NCBI GenBank assembly: GCA_020444165.1
Contig: JAHLLK010000113.1
Location: forward strand, 1-12,692
Source of the DNA: Deltaproteobacteria bacterium
Lineage (GTDB): Bacteria > Desulfobacterota > Desulfarculia > Desulfarculales > Desulfarculaceae
Length of the DNA stretch: 12,692 nt
Reading direction: 5' to 3'
The notes beneath the pieces are model-generated. The model searched no databases, had not been told where the DNA came from, and worked only from the letters and a program-made list of their open reading frames with translations. This document shows positions 12,408-12,692 of the stretch, piece after piece (the first letter of the stretch is position 1; each line of letters starts with the position of its first letter). A program made the position numbers and the translations under genes.

Positions 12408-12461
12408 CCAGCTTCGGGAGCGAACGCGCTCACGTGCGGGGGGCAGCCTGCCCCGACCCGC
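12408..12461 (+). repeat. Module A copy 1
   Basis: A 54-bp block identical to 12536-12589 and 12638-12691. It contains CGGGAGCGAACGCGC, the palindrome CACGTG, and a hairpin-forming GGGGCA-GCC-TGCCCC before CGACCCGC. Confidence 0.9.
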
Positions 12462-12464
12462 TAC

Positions 12465-12506
12465 GCCAGCCGCGGCGACGCGGCCGCCAGCCGCGGCGAC
12501 GCGGCC
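12465..12506 (+). repeat. Module C, 21-bp exact tandem duplication
   Basis: The 21 nt at 12465-12485 (GCCAGCCGCGG then CGACGCGGCC) are repeated immediately at 12486-12506. A single copy occurs at the left end (34-54), and a partial one (CGACGCGGCC) at 12371-12380. Confidence 0.9.
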
Positions 12507-12507
12507 C

Positions 12508-12530
12508 TTCCTTGTTTAGGTGAATACCCC
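12508..12530 (+). repeat. Module B copy 2
   Basis: Exact copy of 12382-12404, here following module C directly and separated from module A copy 2 by a short spacer (ACAAC). Confidence 0.85.
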
Positions 12531-12535
12531 ACAAC

Positions 12536-12589
12536 CCAGCTTCGGGAGCGAACGCGCTCACGTGCGGGGGGCAGCCTGCCCCGACCCGC
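12536..12589 (+). repeat. Module A copy 2
   Basis: Exact copy, 128 nt after copy 1. It is followed by a unique stretch with the 12-bp palindrome GCAGCATGCTGC (12600-12611) and CCCCGACACG, a degenerate echo of the module A end. Confidence 0.9.
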
Positions 12590-12637
12590 ACTGGGAGCAG
12601 CAGCATGCTGCCCCGACACGTATACGGATACCCCAAG

Positions 12638-12691
12638 CCAGCTTCGGGAGCGAACGCGCTCACGTGCGGGGGGCAGCCTGCCCCGACCCGC
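12638..12691 (+). repeat. Module A copy 3
   Basis: Exact copy, 102 nt after copy 2, reaching the window edge. Together with the preceding ATACCCCAAG it matches copy 1 over 64 nt, so copies 1 and 3 share a longer ancestor than copy 2. Confidence 0.9.
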
Positions 12692-12692
12692 A

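Larger units (their letters stand above)
12322..12692. other. Right intergenic region filled by a modular repeat array
   Basis: The first ~45 nt after the GGDEF-EAL stop are C/G-rich without a clear terminator. From about 12368 to the window edge the DNA consists almost wholly of repeat modules: A (54 bp, three exact copies), B (23 bp, two exact copies) and C (21 bp, tandem pair). The array is cut by the window end. A minus-strand frame at 12430-12663 merely translates the repeats. Confidence 0.75.

Noticed and set aside
12430..12663. Minus-strand 77-residue gene (SAFAPEAGL repeats)
   Set aside because: It is the translation of the DNA repeat modules, has no ribosome site, and its protein repeats follow the DNA period rather than a domain.
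12368..12692. CRISPR array
   Set aside because: The repeats are modular, of three lengths, with unequal periods (128 and 102 nt) and partly tandem; there are no uniform 25-40-bp repeats with regular unique spacers and no cas gene in the window.

Overview
The window is about 12.7 kb of very GC-rich bacterial DNA, probably from a deltaproteobacterium (Desulfobacterota). That placement rests on composition, on the A/T-looped GGACCC/GGGTCC hairpin, on the abundance of PAS/CBS/GGDEF-EAL signalling proteins and on the gene styles. It is an inference, because no rRNA, tRNA or taxonomic marker gene is present. No tRNA, rRNA, transposase or CRISPR array was found.

Layout. Positions 1-389 are non-coding: diverged copies of a dispersed GC-rich repeat, then a long perfect hairpin at 308-355. 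From 390 to 6835 all genes lie on the minus strand, so they are transcribed right to left. In transcription order they are: a CBS-CBS-ACT-like protein (6835-6194), a soluble PAS histidine kinase (6021-4771), a GT2-TPR glycosyltransferase separated from it by 3 nt (4767-3556), a secreted LTxxQ/Spy-like protein (3481-3008), a secreted Gly/Thr repeat protein (2940-2395), an ECF sigma factor (2315-1749), a small one-TM protein that may be its anti-sigma factor (1733-1404), a membrane-anchored LTxxQ protein (1362-898), and a stand-alone STAS protein (728-390). A 508-nt divergent region (6836-7343) with two copies of a 28-bp G/C-only repeat leads to the plus-strand genes. These are a secreted GH99/WbsX-like glycan-active protein (7344-8828) and, after an 889-nt structured non-coding stretch, a PAS-PAS-PAS-GGDEF-EAL protein (9718-12321). 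The window ends in a modular repeat array (12368-12692) that shares a 32-bp identical block with the left end.

How the genes may work together. The most coherent unit is 898-3481. An ECF sigma factor, a small membrane protein, a tethered LTxxQ protein and a secreted LTxxQ protein resemble in layout the CnrYXH-type or Spy/CpxP-type envelope-stress modules. A highly repetitive exported protein sits inside the same run and is a candidate target or effector. The kinase, CBS protein and c-di-GMP enzyme are cytosolic signalling proteins with no partner visible in the window. The two glycan-related proteins (GT2-TPR and GH99-like) fit a cell-surface theme but are not directly linked.

The most unusual non-coding material is the flanking repeat family, the promoter with an overlapping inverted repeat at 8957-8986 followed by a foldable element at 9027-9086, and the recurring G/C-only stem-loops just after minus-strand stop codons.
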